Origin: Saprospiraceae bacterium
GTDB taxonomy: Bacteria > Bacteroidota > Bacteroidia > Chitinophagales > Saprospiraceae
DNA: 64,000 bases
Reading direction: 5' to 3'
Assembly (NCBI GenBank): GCA_020846655.1
Contig: JADLDL010000090.1
Span: 1-64,000, forward strand
Shown here: piece by piece, positions 51,916 to 59,640 of the stretch
Layout of the letters: each line of letters opens with the position of its first letter
Position numbering within the stretch: the stretch's first letter is position 1
The notes under the pieces: generated by a model
The model's input: the letters and a program-made list of their open reading frames with translations, nothing else
Databases searched by the model: none
What the model was told of the DNA's origin: nothing
Made by a program: the position numbers and the translations under genes

Positions 51916-52507
51916 CAAATTGGGAGTCAGCAGAGGCGAAAGCGCTGCTGAGAACTTGGCTGATCAGGAAAACCTTCGATTAAGGAATCTCAGCATGAAT
52001 AATACGATGGCAATTGGCACAAAGTAGTATACATTTATCTAATTCTTGAGTAATCTTTTCCCAAGAGGTCATCCTCAATTTTGTCCAGTTAAATTCTTTA
52101 ATTTTTGGATTTAAATGATGAAACTCAAAAACAGAATAATGTGTATTATTTAAATTTAATTGGCATCGGTCGCATTGAGAGCCTTTGTAATGAATTGCCT
52201 TAATTTTACGTTGCACCCATCTTCGAGTGCAACGAATATTAAAACAGTTTTTACAATATGGCATTACTCCATTGCTGTGTGTTTTGCTTTTGTAAAAATC
52301 AATTATTGATTTTTCAAACCCGCAATCGCTACATTTTTTGCTAGGTAAATCTTGGATCATGGTAATCGTGAGTTGTATTTGTTGCAATGCAGAGACTGTA
52401 TGCCAGGCACCTAAACTCAAGCATATCTGAGAAAGGTGAAGAGACAGTCCAGACCACAAAATACTTCAGATTTCGGAAGTATCGCGGTGAAAACCGTAGT
52501 TGGTATG
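51916..52507 (+). ncRNA. Group I intron (592 nt) in the anticodon loop of tRNA-Arg(UCU)
   Basis: The 5' exon ends in U and the intron ends in G, as group I introns require. P1: exon CUU plus intron C with GGAG (51923-51926), placing a U-G pair at the splice site. P2: CAGCAG/CTGCTG (51928-51933/51945-51950) capped by GC-GAAA-GC. P3: CUUGGC 51955-51960 with GCCAGG 52402-52407. P5: CCTT/AAGG 51973-51985. P6: GCAT 51993-51996 with ATGC 52387-52390. P7: GACTGT 52394-52399 with ACAGTC 52444-52449. P8: CACC/GGTG and CTCA/TGAG. P9: ATACTTC/GAAGTAT, then CGGT-GAAA-ACCG. The GCAGAGACU and GAGACAGUCC segments match the classic R and S core elements. P4 overlaps P3 and is the least certain. Confidence 0.9.
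51980..52360 (-). CDS. HNH homing endonuclease encoded antisense inside the intron
   Basis: A 126-residue HNH nuclease read opposite to the tRNA and intron. A first zinc-binding set (C10, C13, C36, C39 in CSDCG and CKNC) precedes CDRC (C63, C66), then FEFHHLNPKIKEF (H81, H82) and CILLCANCHRIIH (C114, N116, C117, H118, H122), the HNH catalytic core with its structural zinc. The start at 52360 is preferred; a longer frame would run through the P7/P8 core. The gene fills the P6 extension and its stop overlaps P5. Such enzymes cut intron-less alleles to spread their intron. Confidence 0.88.
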   Translation of the reverse strand: MIQDLPSKKCSDCGFEKSIIDFYKSKTHSNGVMPYCKNCFNIRCTRRWVQRKIKAIHYKGSQCDRCQLNLNNTHYSVFEFHHLNPKIKEFNWTKLRMTSWEKITQELDKCILLCANCHRIIHAEIP

Positions 52508-52557
52508 CTAAGCAGGCGGTTACAGGTTCGACCCCTGTCGGGATCACTACAAAAGAG

Positions 52558-52593
52558 AAAGGAGTTGTGCCGGGGCGGTGCGGCTCCTTTTTT
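52558..52593 (+). terminator. Intrinsic terminator after the tRNA gene
   Basis: AAAGGAG (52558-52564) pairs with CTCCTTT (52584-52590), with extra GC pairing inside, followed by a T-run. It lies 11 bases after the tRNA 3' end. Confidence 0.75.
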
Positions 52594-52676
52594 GTTTTGA
52601 AGGGGGGGGAATTTGATTATCTTGCTAGACTCAGCAGTTTACCCCCTCAAAAACCTTTAATTTCGCACAAAAAATT

Positions 52677-52982
52677 ATGACCCGAGAGGCAAGACAACCC
52701 GCTTTCAGTGATTACCTTTTCTGGGATGCGGATAAAAACACGATCAATTTTGACAAGAACAAAGCCTACGTTGTCGAACGGGTGCTTTCGCATGGCCTGT
52801 TATCGGACTGGTATGTTCTTAAGGATTTATATGGAAAAGAAACTATTCGGGAGGTCGTGTTACAGGTTCGGCATTTAGACAAATACGCGCTGCATTTTTG
52901 TGCTGCCTATTTTAATGAACCACTTGAACGATTCAGATGCTACAATTACGCACAATCGATCCCAGTACATTGGGACTATTAA
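52677..52982 (+). CDS. DUF6922-type antitoxin-like protein
   Basis: A 101-residue protein with YLFWDADKNTINFDKNKAYV, ERVLSHGLLSDWYVLKDLYG and EVVLQVRHLDKYALHFCAAYF, the layout of DUF6922 proteins that precede AbiEii-type nucleotidyltransferase toxins in Bacteroidota. It probably acts as the antitoxin or regulator. It overlaps the toxin gene by 46 bases, consistent with translational coupling. Composition is AT-richer than the surrounding chromosome. A weak box, TAATTTCG at 52658-52665, may be part of its promoter. Confidence 0.75.
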   Translation: MTREARQPAFSDYLFWDADKNTINFDKNKAYVVERVLSHGLLSDWYVLKDLYGKETIREVVLQVRHLDKYALHFCAAYFNEPLERFRCYNYAQSIPVHWDY

Positions 52983-53551
52983 CATCTCTTATACAGGAGC
53001 CAGTATTAGCAAACAATTTTCTGGTAGGAGGTACTGCTCTTGCGTTGCAAATGGGCCATCGCTATTCGGTAGATCTGGATTTGTTTACCCATGCCGCATT
53101 CGAAGCAGAGTCATTGCTAGAATCTCTTCGTGAAAAATACAGCGTACAGCCACTGACCGTGACCAACTCTATCTTTATTGTGGTTGTAGAAGGCATTAAA
53201 GTGGATTGTGTGCATTTCAAATATCCATTTGCATTTCCCTTGCAACATTTGGATGGTGTTCGCATGGCGGACATTCGGGACATTGCTCCTATGAAACTGG
53301 ATGCTGTGACCAAACGCGGTAGCAAAAAGGATTTTTTCGATATGTACTATCTGTTTGAGCGCTTTTCGCCTCAGCAAATTCTTCAATGGTATGGCCAAAT
53401 GTTCCGGCATTCCACCAGTTTTCATGTTATTCGAAGCCTGACTTATTTCGAAGACGCAGAGCAAACCGAAACACCACTTGTGTTTGATAAAAAAATAACC
53501 TGGTCCGAAGTGAAAAATCGAATGATACAGGTTGTCAGAGATAATTTTTAG
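52937..53551 (+). CDS. AbiEii-family nucleotidyltransferase toxin
   Basis: A 204-residue nucleotidyltransferase of the AbiEii/AbiGii group. The catalytic signature GGTALALQMGHRYSVDLDLF at residues 31-50 holds the GG of the fold and the metal aspartates D46 and D48. A later TKRGSKKDFFDMYYLFERF segment is the conserved C-terminal helix of the family. Such toxins inactivate host tRNA by adding nucleotides and serve in phage abortive infection. The partner gene overlaps upstream. The pair sits directly behind the intron-bearing tRNA gene. Confidence 0.88.
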   Translation: MLQLRTIDPSTLGLLTSLIQEPVLANNFLVGGTALALQMGHRYSVDLDLFTHAAFEAESLLESLREKYSVQPLTVTNSIFIVVVEGIKVDCVHFKYPFAFPLQHLDGVRMADIRDIAPMKLDAVTKRGSKKDFFDMYYLFERFSPQQILQWYGQMFRHSTSFHVIRSLTYFEDAEQTETPLVFDKKITWSEVKNRMIQVVRDNF

Positions 53552-53563
53552 AGCCCCCACCAC

Positions 53564-54361
53564 ATGACCCACCACGACTACATCGAAGCCAACCGCCGCA
53601 TCTGGAACCTGCGCACCGAAGCCCACAAACAATCCGAATTCTACGATGTGGAAACCTGGAAACAGGGCCGCAACAGCCTCACCGAGATCGAACAACGCGA
53701 ACTGGGCGACGTAGCCGGCAAAAAAATCCTCCACCTCCAGTGCCATTTCGGCCAGGATACCCTCTCGCTGGCCCGCCTCGGCGCCCGCGTCACCGGCTCC
53801 GACATCTCCGACAACGCCATCGACTACGCCCGCCAACTGGCCCGCGAAACCAAACTGAAAGCCCGCTTCGTACGCTGCAACCTCTACGACCTGCCCCAAC
53901 ACCTCAGCGGTAAATTTGACATTGTCTACACCTCCTTCGGCGCCATTGGCTGGCTGCCCGACCTGGAGCGCTGGGCTGAAATCATCGCCCAATTCCTGAA
54001 AAAAGGCGGTCGCTTTTACTTCGCCGAATTTCACCCCTTCGTCTGGATGCTCGACGACAACATGGAGTTTATCCAGTACGCCTACCACAACGACGGCGTC
54101 ATCGCCACCGAACAAACCGGCACCTACGCCGACCGCGACGCCGACATCCAATACACCGACTACGGCTGGAACCACAGCCTCAGCGAGGTGCTCAACTGCC
54201 TGCTCGGCCAGGGCCTCCAACTCGAATACCTCCACGAATACAACTACTCGCCCTTCAACTGTTTTGCCAAAACCGTGAAAGGCCCCGACGGCAACTTCCG
54301 CATACAAGGCCTGGAAGACAAAATCCCAATGGTCTATTCCCTGAGCGCGCGCAAACGCTGA
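53564..54361 (+). CDS. Class I SAM-dependent methyltransferase
   Basis: A 265-residue methyltransferase. Motif I is ILHLQCHFGQDTLSLARLGA with the unusual QCHFGQ in place of GxGxG, followed by VTGSDISDNAID, the motif-IV region IVYTSFGAIGWLPD, and a C-terminal part with FYFAEFHPFVWML. Relatives with this LQCHFGQDTLS signature are common in many bacteria, their substrate being unknown. It begins 13 bases after the toxin gene on the same strand, but its GC-rich composition matches the core chromosome. Confidence 0.88.
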   Translation: MTHHDYIEANRRIWNLRTEAHKQSEFYDVETWKQGRNSLTEIEQRELGDVAGKKILHLQCHFGQDTLSLARLGARVTGSDISDNAIDYARQLARETKLKARFVRCNLYDLPQHLSGKFDIVYTSFGAIGWLPDLERWAEIIAQFLKKGGRFYFAEFHPFVWMLDDNMEFIQYAYHNDGVIATEQTGTYADRDADIQYTDYGWNHSLSEVLNCLLGQGLQLEYLHEYNYSPFNCFAKTVKGPDGNFRIQGLEDKIPMVYSLSARKR

Positions 54362-54478
54362 GTGCTTTTTTTGCGGAAAAATGCAGCCGGGCGGGTGGAT
54401 GTACACCAAAATTGCAGACATTCGGCACTTCATTTCGTCCAATTCTTCCGGACCCAACCAAACGGATACCACTGCACT

Positions 54479-56407
54479 ATGTCCTTCCTGAGCGATCTCT
54501 TCCGCAAAAAATCCATACCCGATGCCATTGCCGGCGCCCACAGCGAAACCGGCGAATCGGGCGGCCTGCAAAAGAACCTGCGCGTTATCGACCTCACTGC
54601 ACTCGGCATTGCCGCCATTATCGGCGCTGGCATATTCAGCACCATCGGTTCGGCCTCCTACAACGGCGGCCCGGCGGTCATTTTCCTCTTTATTTTCACG
54701 GCCGTGGCCTGCGGATTTGCCGCCTTCGCCTACGCCGAATTTGCCTCCCTGCTCCCCGTTTCGGGCAGCGCCTACACCTATTCCTACGTCGCCTTCGGCG
54801 AACTGATCGCCTGGATCATCGGCTGGGCGCTCATCATGGAATATGCCGTCGGCAACATCACAGTGGCCGTTTCCTGGTCGGGCTATTTCACCAGCCTCTG
54901 CGACAGTGCGGGCTGGCACGTGGCCGAATGGGCCCAGGTCGATTACGTATCGGCCCGCGACGGCTTCGGCGTAGCCGACGGCCTGCTGAAAGGCGGCGCG
55001 CAAATGAGCAGCCTGACAGACACCCAGCGCGAAGCCTGGTTGGCCTGGACCAATGCCCCCATGCTCGGGCCCCTGCGTATCATCCTGGATGTCCCGGCGA
55101 TCGTCATGTCGATCCTCATCACTTGCCTGGTGTACATCGGCATCAAAGAATCAAAAACGGCGGGCAACGCCATGGTGGTGCTCAAACTGATCGTGGTGCT
55201 GCTGGTGATCGTCGTCGGCGCCTTTTACGTCGACACCGCCAACTGGCATCCATTTGTGCCCAATGGCTTCGGCGGCGTGATGGCCGGCGTTTCCTCGGTT
55301 TTCTTTGCCTACATCGGTTTCGATGCCCTCTCGACCACTGCGGAGGAATGCAAAAACCCGCAGCGCGACCTGCCCCGGGCCATGGTGAATTCCATCATCA
55401 TTTGTACGGTGTTGTACATCCTCATCGCCCTGGTGCTGACCGGTATGCTGAACTACAAGGAACTGGACGTGAACGACCCGCTGGCCTATGTTTTCCAAAA
55501 ACTCAACCTCAAATGGTTCTCCGGCATCATCGCCGTGAGCGCCGTGTTTGCGATGGCAGGCGTATTCCTGGTGTTCCAACTGGGCCAGCCGCGCATCTGG
55601 ATGACCATGAGCCGCGACGGCCTGCTGCCCAAACGCTTCTCGCACATCCACCCGAAATATCACACCCCCGATTTTTCCACCATCATCACCGGCTTTTTCG
55701 TGGTGGTGCCCATGTTGTTTATCCCGAGCGACACGGTGCTCGACCTCTGCAGTATGGGTACTTTGTTTGCCTTCGTGCTGGTGTGTGCCGGGGTTTTGAA
55801 AATGCAAATGACGCCGGATGCGCCGCGCGGCAAATTCCGCACCCCCTACATCAACGGCAAATACATTTTCCCGCTGATGATCGTGGCCGGCCTGGCCTAC
55901 CTCTTTACGCAGGAGCGGCAGGCGCTGCAAGCCTGGCTGACAAACGAACGCGAAATGCTGGATGAAGACACGCTGCTCAGTCGCCTCGACCGCGCGCAGG
56001 CGACTACTGCTGTGTCGGCTACTGCTCTGCGCGACAGTGCGGGTTTTGCTGCCGTGGGCAACGACCTGGCTGCTTACCTGTCTGGCCTGCAACCGGACGC
56101 CTATTCTGCAGCCGTGGAAGCCCTGCCGCTCCCGGATGCGGTGAAATACGAATCCGGCTGGGCCTTGTTTAAACACAAAATTCCGATGTGGCTGTTTGCC
56201 CTCACCTGCCTGTATATGGTGGCCTTGTGTTTCCGGCACAGCCTGTCGCTGATCCCGACCCTGGGCATGTTGTCGTGTTTTTACATGATGGCCCAGATAC
56301 CCGCCAAAAGTTGGATGGGCTTCTTTATCTGGCTGCTTATCGGGCTCGTGATCTATTTCGGGTATGGGTATCGAAAAAGTAAATTGAACCGAACGGCCAT
56401 AGTTTGA
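54479..56407 (+). CDS. APC-superfamily amino acid permease
   Basis: A 642-residue amino acid transporter with a family-typical opening (LRVIDLTALGIAAIIGAGIF) and about 12-14 membrane segments, including FAYAEFASLLPVSGSAYTYS, FFAYIGFDALSTTAEECKNP and FGYGYRKSK at the end. It resembles cationic amino acid transporters. A polar stretch of about 95 residues (from ERQALQAWLTNEREM through AVEALPLPDAVKYE) interrupts the last third and is absent in typical members. The start at 54479 replaces an N-terminal extension with no family likeness. The stop precedes the sirtuin ATG by 2 bases. Confidence 0.9.
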   Translation: MSFLSDLFRKKSIPDAIAGAHSETGESGGLQKNLRVIDLTALGIAAIIGAGIFSTIGSASYNGGPAVIFLFIFTAVACGFAAFAYAEFASLLPVSGSAYTYSYVAFGELIAWIIGWALIMEYAVGNITVAVSWSGYFTSLCDSAGWHVAEWAQVDYVSARDGFGVADGLLKGGAQMSSLTDTQREAWLAWTNAPMLGPLRIILDVPAIVMSILITCLVYIGIKESKTAGNAMVVLKLIVVLLVIVVGAFYVDTANWHPFVPNGFGGVMAGVSSVFFAYIGFDALSTTAEECKNPQRDLPRAMVNSIIICTVLYILIALVLTGMLNYKELDVNDPLAYVFQKLNLKWFSGIIAVSAVFAMAGVFLVFQLGQPRIWMTMSRDGLLPKRFSHIHPKYHTPDFSTIITGFFVVVPMLFIPSDTVLDLCSMGTLFAFVLVCAGVLKMQMTPDAPRGKFRTPYINGKYIFPLMIVAGLAYLFTQERQALQAWLTNEREMLDEDTLLSRLDRAQATTAVSATALRDSAGFAAVGNDLAAYLSGLQPDAYSAAVEALPLPDAVKYESGWALFKHKIPMWLFALTCLYMVALCFRHSLSLIPTLGMLSCFYMMAQIPAKSWMGFFIWLLIGLVIYFGYGYRKSKLNRTAIV

Positions 56408-56409
56408 CT

Positions 56410-57114
56410 ATGAAAAAACTGGTGGTATTGACCGGAGCAGGCATTTCAGCCGAAAGTGGCATCAGTACCTTTCGGGATGCCGGCGGGCTGTGGGAGCAGC
56501 ACCGCATCGAGGATGTGGCCACGCCCGAAGCCTGGGCCCGCAACCCCGAATTGGTCCTGCGTTTTTACAACCAACGGCGTAAACAACTGCAAGAGGTACA
56601 GCCCAACCCAGGGCACCGGGCCCTGGTGGAGTTGGAAAAACAGTTTGAGGTACACATCATCACCCAAAATGTGGATGACCTGCACGAGCGCGCCGGCAGC
56701 AGCCGGGTGCTGCACTTACACGGCGAGTTGCTGAAAGTACGTTCCGAACGCTACGAAGACCTGGTGTACGAATGGCCCGGCGATTTGCAGCTGGGCGAAC
56801 GCTGTGCACGCGGCTTCCAGTTGCGCCCGCACATCGTCTGGTTTGGCGAGGCGGTGCCCATGTTGTTGCCCGCTGCCGAACTGGCGGCGGAGGCCGACCT
56901 TTTTTTGATCGTGGGCACCTCGCTCCAGGTCTATCCGGCAGCCGGCTTGATGAGCTACGCCCGGCGCAATATTCCGATGTTCTACGTCGATCCGAATCCC
57001 CAGTTGAACTGGGAACTCCGGCAAATGCCCCAACTCCGGGTAGTGGCAGAGCCCGCCGGCACGGGCTTGCCCAAACTGGCGGCCGAATGGTTGCAACAAA
57101 AACCCGAGGGTTGA
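56410..57114 (+). CDS. cobB: NAD-dependent protein deacylase (sirtuin) without the zinc site
   Basis: A 234-residue Sir2 enzyme that removes acyl groups from lysines using NAD. GAGISAESGISTFRD, TQNVDDLHERAG and the catalytic HGE (H104) are present. FYNQRR holds the Y53-x-x-R56 pair linked to succinyl/malonyl removal in class III sirtuins. The two CxxC pairs of the zinc ribbon are missing; only one cysteine (ERCARG) remains. The ATG at 56410 starts 2 bases after the permease stop, and the kinase gene begins 3 bases after this stop, so the three form a coupled operon. Confidence 0.9.
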   Translation: MKKLVVLTGAGISAESGISTFRDAGGLWEQHRIEDVATPEAWARNPELVLRFYNQRRKQLQEVQPNPGHRALVELEKQFEVHIITQNVDDLHERAGSSRVLHLHGELLKVRSERYEDLVYEWPGDLQLGERCARGFQLRPHIVWFGEAVPMLLPAAELAAEADLFLIVGTSLQVYPAAGLMSYARRNIPMFYVDPNPQLNWELRQMPQLRVVAEPAGTGLPKLAAEWLQQKPEG

Positions 57115-57117
57115 GCT

Positions 57118-58524
57118 ATGCAGATCCGGGCGCGACTTACCCTGATGTATCTGGGCATCTCGGCAGGTATTCTGGCGATCGTGCTGTTTGCCGCCTGGTG
57201 GACCTACAAACAACACACCGAAAGCGATTTTTTTGAAAACCTGCACGCCAAGGCTGTACTAACCGCCCAAACGACCCTGCGCGAGGTGGAGAAACTGCCG
57301 CCGCTCCCGATCAACTGGATTGAATCGGAAGACCTCGATACCTTGCCCTACCGCGACAACATCAGCGTGTACAACGATGCCTACGAACGCGTGTTTGTCG
57401 GTCAACCCCTGGCGGCGCCGTTCCCGGTAAAAACCCTGCAACTCATTCAGCAAGCCGGCCGCCAACAATTCCGGCACCTGAACCTGCACGCCGTGGGGAT
57501 CACCATGACCAGCCCTTCGCAGCGGCCGTTTACCGTAATTGCCGAAGGCTACTACGACCCCGATGAATTGATCCACCTGCGCAATATCCTGATTGTCAGT
57601 TTTGTTTGTGGCGTAGCCGTGATTGCCGCCAGCGGCTGGTACTTTGCCGGCCAGGCCCTGCGGCCAGTTTCCAAAATCATGGACCAGGTCAACACCCTGC
57701 AACCCGAGGACCTGAGTCGCCGCGTAGAAACCGGCGCCCGGCACGACGAACTGGCCCGCCTCAGCGAGACCTTCAACCGCCTGCTCGACCGGGTCGAACA
57801 GGCTTTTCTCATGCAGCGCATGTTTTTGTCCAACGTTTCCCACGAACTCAAAAACCCGCTGATGGCCATGCGGGCCCAATTGGATGTCACCCTCCAACGC
57901 GAACGCGAACCCGCTGCCTATCGCCAGGCACTCCAGAGTGTGCTCGATGATTTGCGCGAACTCAGTGAAGTGGAAGAAAAACTGCTGCAATTGGCGCGCA
58001 TCTACAACGAGCCGGACAGTATCCCCTTCGAACCGGTCCGGCTGGACGAACTGCTGTGGCAAGCCAAAGAACACCTGCAAAAAAACTACCCCGCCTACAA
58101 AGCCATCATCGACCCCGGACACATGCCCGAGTCGGAGGAAACCTTGCTGGTCTTCGCCAACGAAGCCTTGTTGCGCACCGCCCTCATCAACCTGATGAAC
58201 AATGCCTGCAAGTATTCGCCGGACCAGCGCGTACTGGTACGCGTGCAATTTCAAGCCGACGGCGCCCATGCGTTGGAGGTGATCGACAACGGCCCGGGCA
58301 TCACTCCCGAAGAACTGCCGCTTATTTTTGAGCCGTTTTACCGCAGCAGCCAACACCGGATGCAGGTCAAAGGCACCGGTATCGGCCTTTCGCTGGTGCG
58401 CAGCATCCTGCTGACCCACCGCATTGGCCTGAGCATCCGACAGCCGGCATCCGGCGGTTCGGTTTTTCAGTTGAAATTCCCGCCGTTTGTCGAAGGAACC
58501 CAAATGCCCAACAACCAAACCTGA
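57118..58524 (+). CDS. Sensor histidine kinase
   Basis: A 468-residue membrane kinase. Segments at about residues 8-29 and 157-178 flank a periplasmic sensor domain of some 125 residues; a HAMP linker (ALRPVSKIMDQVNTL) follows. HisKA holds NVSHELKNPLMAM with H242, and the ATPase has NLMNNACKYSP, DNGPGIT, FYRSS and GTGIGLSLV. No response regulator gene is adjacent, so the partner is elsewhere. It is coupled to the sirtuin and permease genes, suggesting it answers a nutrient or amino acid signal, which is inference. Confidence 0.93.
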   Translation: MQIRARLTLMYLGISAGILAIVLFAAWWTYKQHTESDFFENLHAKAVLTAQTTLREVEKLPPLPINWIESEDLDTLPYRDNISVYNDAYERVFVGQPLAAPFPVKTLQLIQQAGRQQFRHLNLHAVGITMTSPSQRPFTVIAEGYYDPDELIHLRNILIVSFVCGVAVIAASGWYFAGQALRPVSKIMDQVNTLQPEDLSRRVETGARHDELARLSETFNRLLDRVEQAFLMQRMFLSNVSHELKNPLMAMRAQLDVTLQREREPAAYRQALQSVLDDLRELSEVEEKLLQLARIYNEPDSIPFEPVRLDELLWQAKEHLQKNYPAYKAIIDPGHMPESEETLLVFANEALLRTALINLMNNACKYSPDQRVLVRVQFQADGAHALEVIDNGPGITPEELPLIFEPFYRSSQHRMQVKGTGIGLSLVRSILLTHRIGLSIRQPASGGSVFQLKFPPFVEGTQMPNNQT

Positions 58525-58568
58525 ACTTTACCGCTCGAATTTTTTCGTTTTAACCACCTGTCCACGTC

Positions 58569-59615
58569 ATGCGCTACCTACTGTTTGCCCAGATTGCCCT
58601 GCTGCTCGCCTGTGCGGGCCCCAAAAACAAAACCGTCAAACTGATCAACCTGGAGGGCCGCAGTTTTGCCTGGGTGATGGACAGCACCGAGGCCGCCAAT
58701 GCCTTGCTGCAAGACCGGACCGATCGTTTTTTCGAACGGGTGACCCCTTCGGAAATGTCCATTCAAATGAAACAACCCCTCTCGCCCGGCCAAACCCGGC
58801 AGCAACTCGCGCCGGCGTTTCAGCAATTCCTACGCCGCGATGTGGAGAGTTTTTCAGCCGCTGAAACAGCGCTGGTGAGCGAGGTCATCGCTGAAATGTA
58901 TGCCACCTGCAACAAAGTAGCCCCCGGCATTTTTCCGGATACCCTGAAACTGATCAAAACCAAAGGCACCCACTACGGCGAATCGGTGTACTACACCCGC
59001 GAAAAATGTATCATCATCCCGGCCGATGTGCTGGACCCCTCCATGCGCAAGGCCTTCACCACCACCATGTACCACGAACTTTTTCACGTGTACTCCCGCC
59101 AGAATCCTGAAAAGCGCCGGCAGTTGTACAAACTGATCGGTTTCGAGGGCATTGGCTTGGACAATTTGCGCCTGCCCGGGGGGCTTGCCGAGCGCGTCCT
59201 CTATAACCCCGACGGCGCCGATTTTGCGCAGAAAATAACCCTCAGCACCAAAGACGGCAAAACCATCGAGGCGATTCCGGTGATTTATGCCAACAACGTA
59301 GGCTTTAAAACCGGAAAACGAGACTTCTTCGGGTACGTGGAATTCAACCTGTATCAGGTGGAGAAAAACGCCGACGGCTCCTGGAAGGTGCTGGCCAAGC
59401 CCGACGGCTACAGCAGTATCCTCGACCTGAAAAACCTGCCCGATTTTTTCCGCCAGATCAAAGACAATACCGGCTATATCATCCACCCGGATGAGGTGCT
59501 GGCCGATAATTTTTCGTTCCTCATGGAAGGCAAAAATAACCCGGCCATCACGGCCAAATTTTCTGCCGAAGGCAAAAAACTGATCGAAGATTTCGAGGCT
59601 GTCCTGGTCAAATAA
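58569..59615 (+). CDS. Metalloprotease-like lipoprotein
   Basis: A 348-residue protein with a lipobox (QIALLLAC, C15). TTTMYHELFHVYSRQNPEKR contains HExxH (H169, E170, H173), the usual zinc site of gluzincins. Further on HPDEVLADNFSFLM offers acidic candidates for the third ligand. No named peptidase family was recognised and most of the rest is family-specific. It is probably attached to the outer membrane or periplasmic face. It follows the kinase gene by 44 bases and may share its transcript. Confidence 0.8.
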   Translation: MRYLLFAQIALLLACAGPKNKTVKLINLEGRSFAWVMDSTEAANALLQDRTDRFFERVTPSEMSIQMKQPLSPGQTRQQLAPAFQQFLRRDVESFSAAETALVSEVIAEMYATCNKVAPGIFPDTLKLIKTKGTHYGESVYYTREKCIIIPADVLDPSMRKAFTTTMYHELFHVYSRQNPEKRRQLYKLIGFEGIGLDNLRLPGGLAERVLYNPDGADFAQKITLSTKDGKTIEAIPVIYANNVGFKTGKRDFFGYVEFNLYQVEKNADGSWKVLAKPDGYSSILDLKNLPDFFRQIKDNTGYIIHPDEVLADNFSFLMEGKNNPAITAKFSAEGKKLIEDFEAVLVK

Positions 59616-59640
59616 TTGGACTTGCTGCGCGTCGTTGCGT

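Larger units (their letters stand above)
51882..52546 (+). tRNA. tRNA-Arg(UCU) split by a group I intron
   Basis: Exon 1 is 51882-51915 and exon 2 is 52508-52546. Joined, they give a full cloverleaf: acceptor GGTCCCG with CGGGATC (one G-U), D arm GCTC/GAGC, anticodon stem CCTGC/GCAGG with the 7-base loop CTTCTAA, a 5-base variable loop, and T arm ACAGG/CCTGT with TTCGACC, then discriminator A. The anticodon is TCT, read as UCU (Arg, AGA/AGG codons), and A20 in the D loop and A37 agree with Arg. CCA is not encoded. The interruption falls between anticodon bases 34 and 35. Confidence 0.93.

Noticed and set aside
51928..51950. Using GAGGCG (51933-51938) as the internal guide for P1
   Set aside because: It pairs well with the 5' exon, but it lies inside the P2 hairpin and would break it. 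The GGAG at 51923-51926 pairs with the exon CUU in the position expected for group I introns.
51519..51983. A plus-strand frame running into tRNA exon 1 (GPVAQRIEHLPSN)
   Set aside because: It overlaps the end of the type IX-secreted protein gene in another frame and reads through the tRNA; the peptide is the usual translation of a tRNA 5' half.
52387..52680. A plus-strand frame of 97 codons across the intron 3' part and tRNA exon 2
   Set aside because: It translates the ribozyme core and the tRNA 3' half (giving the familiar AVTGSTPVGI string of translated tRNA), so it is not a protein gene.
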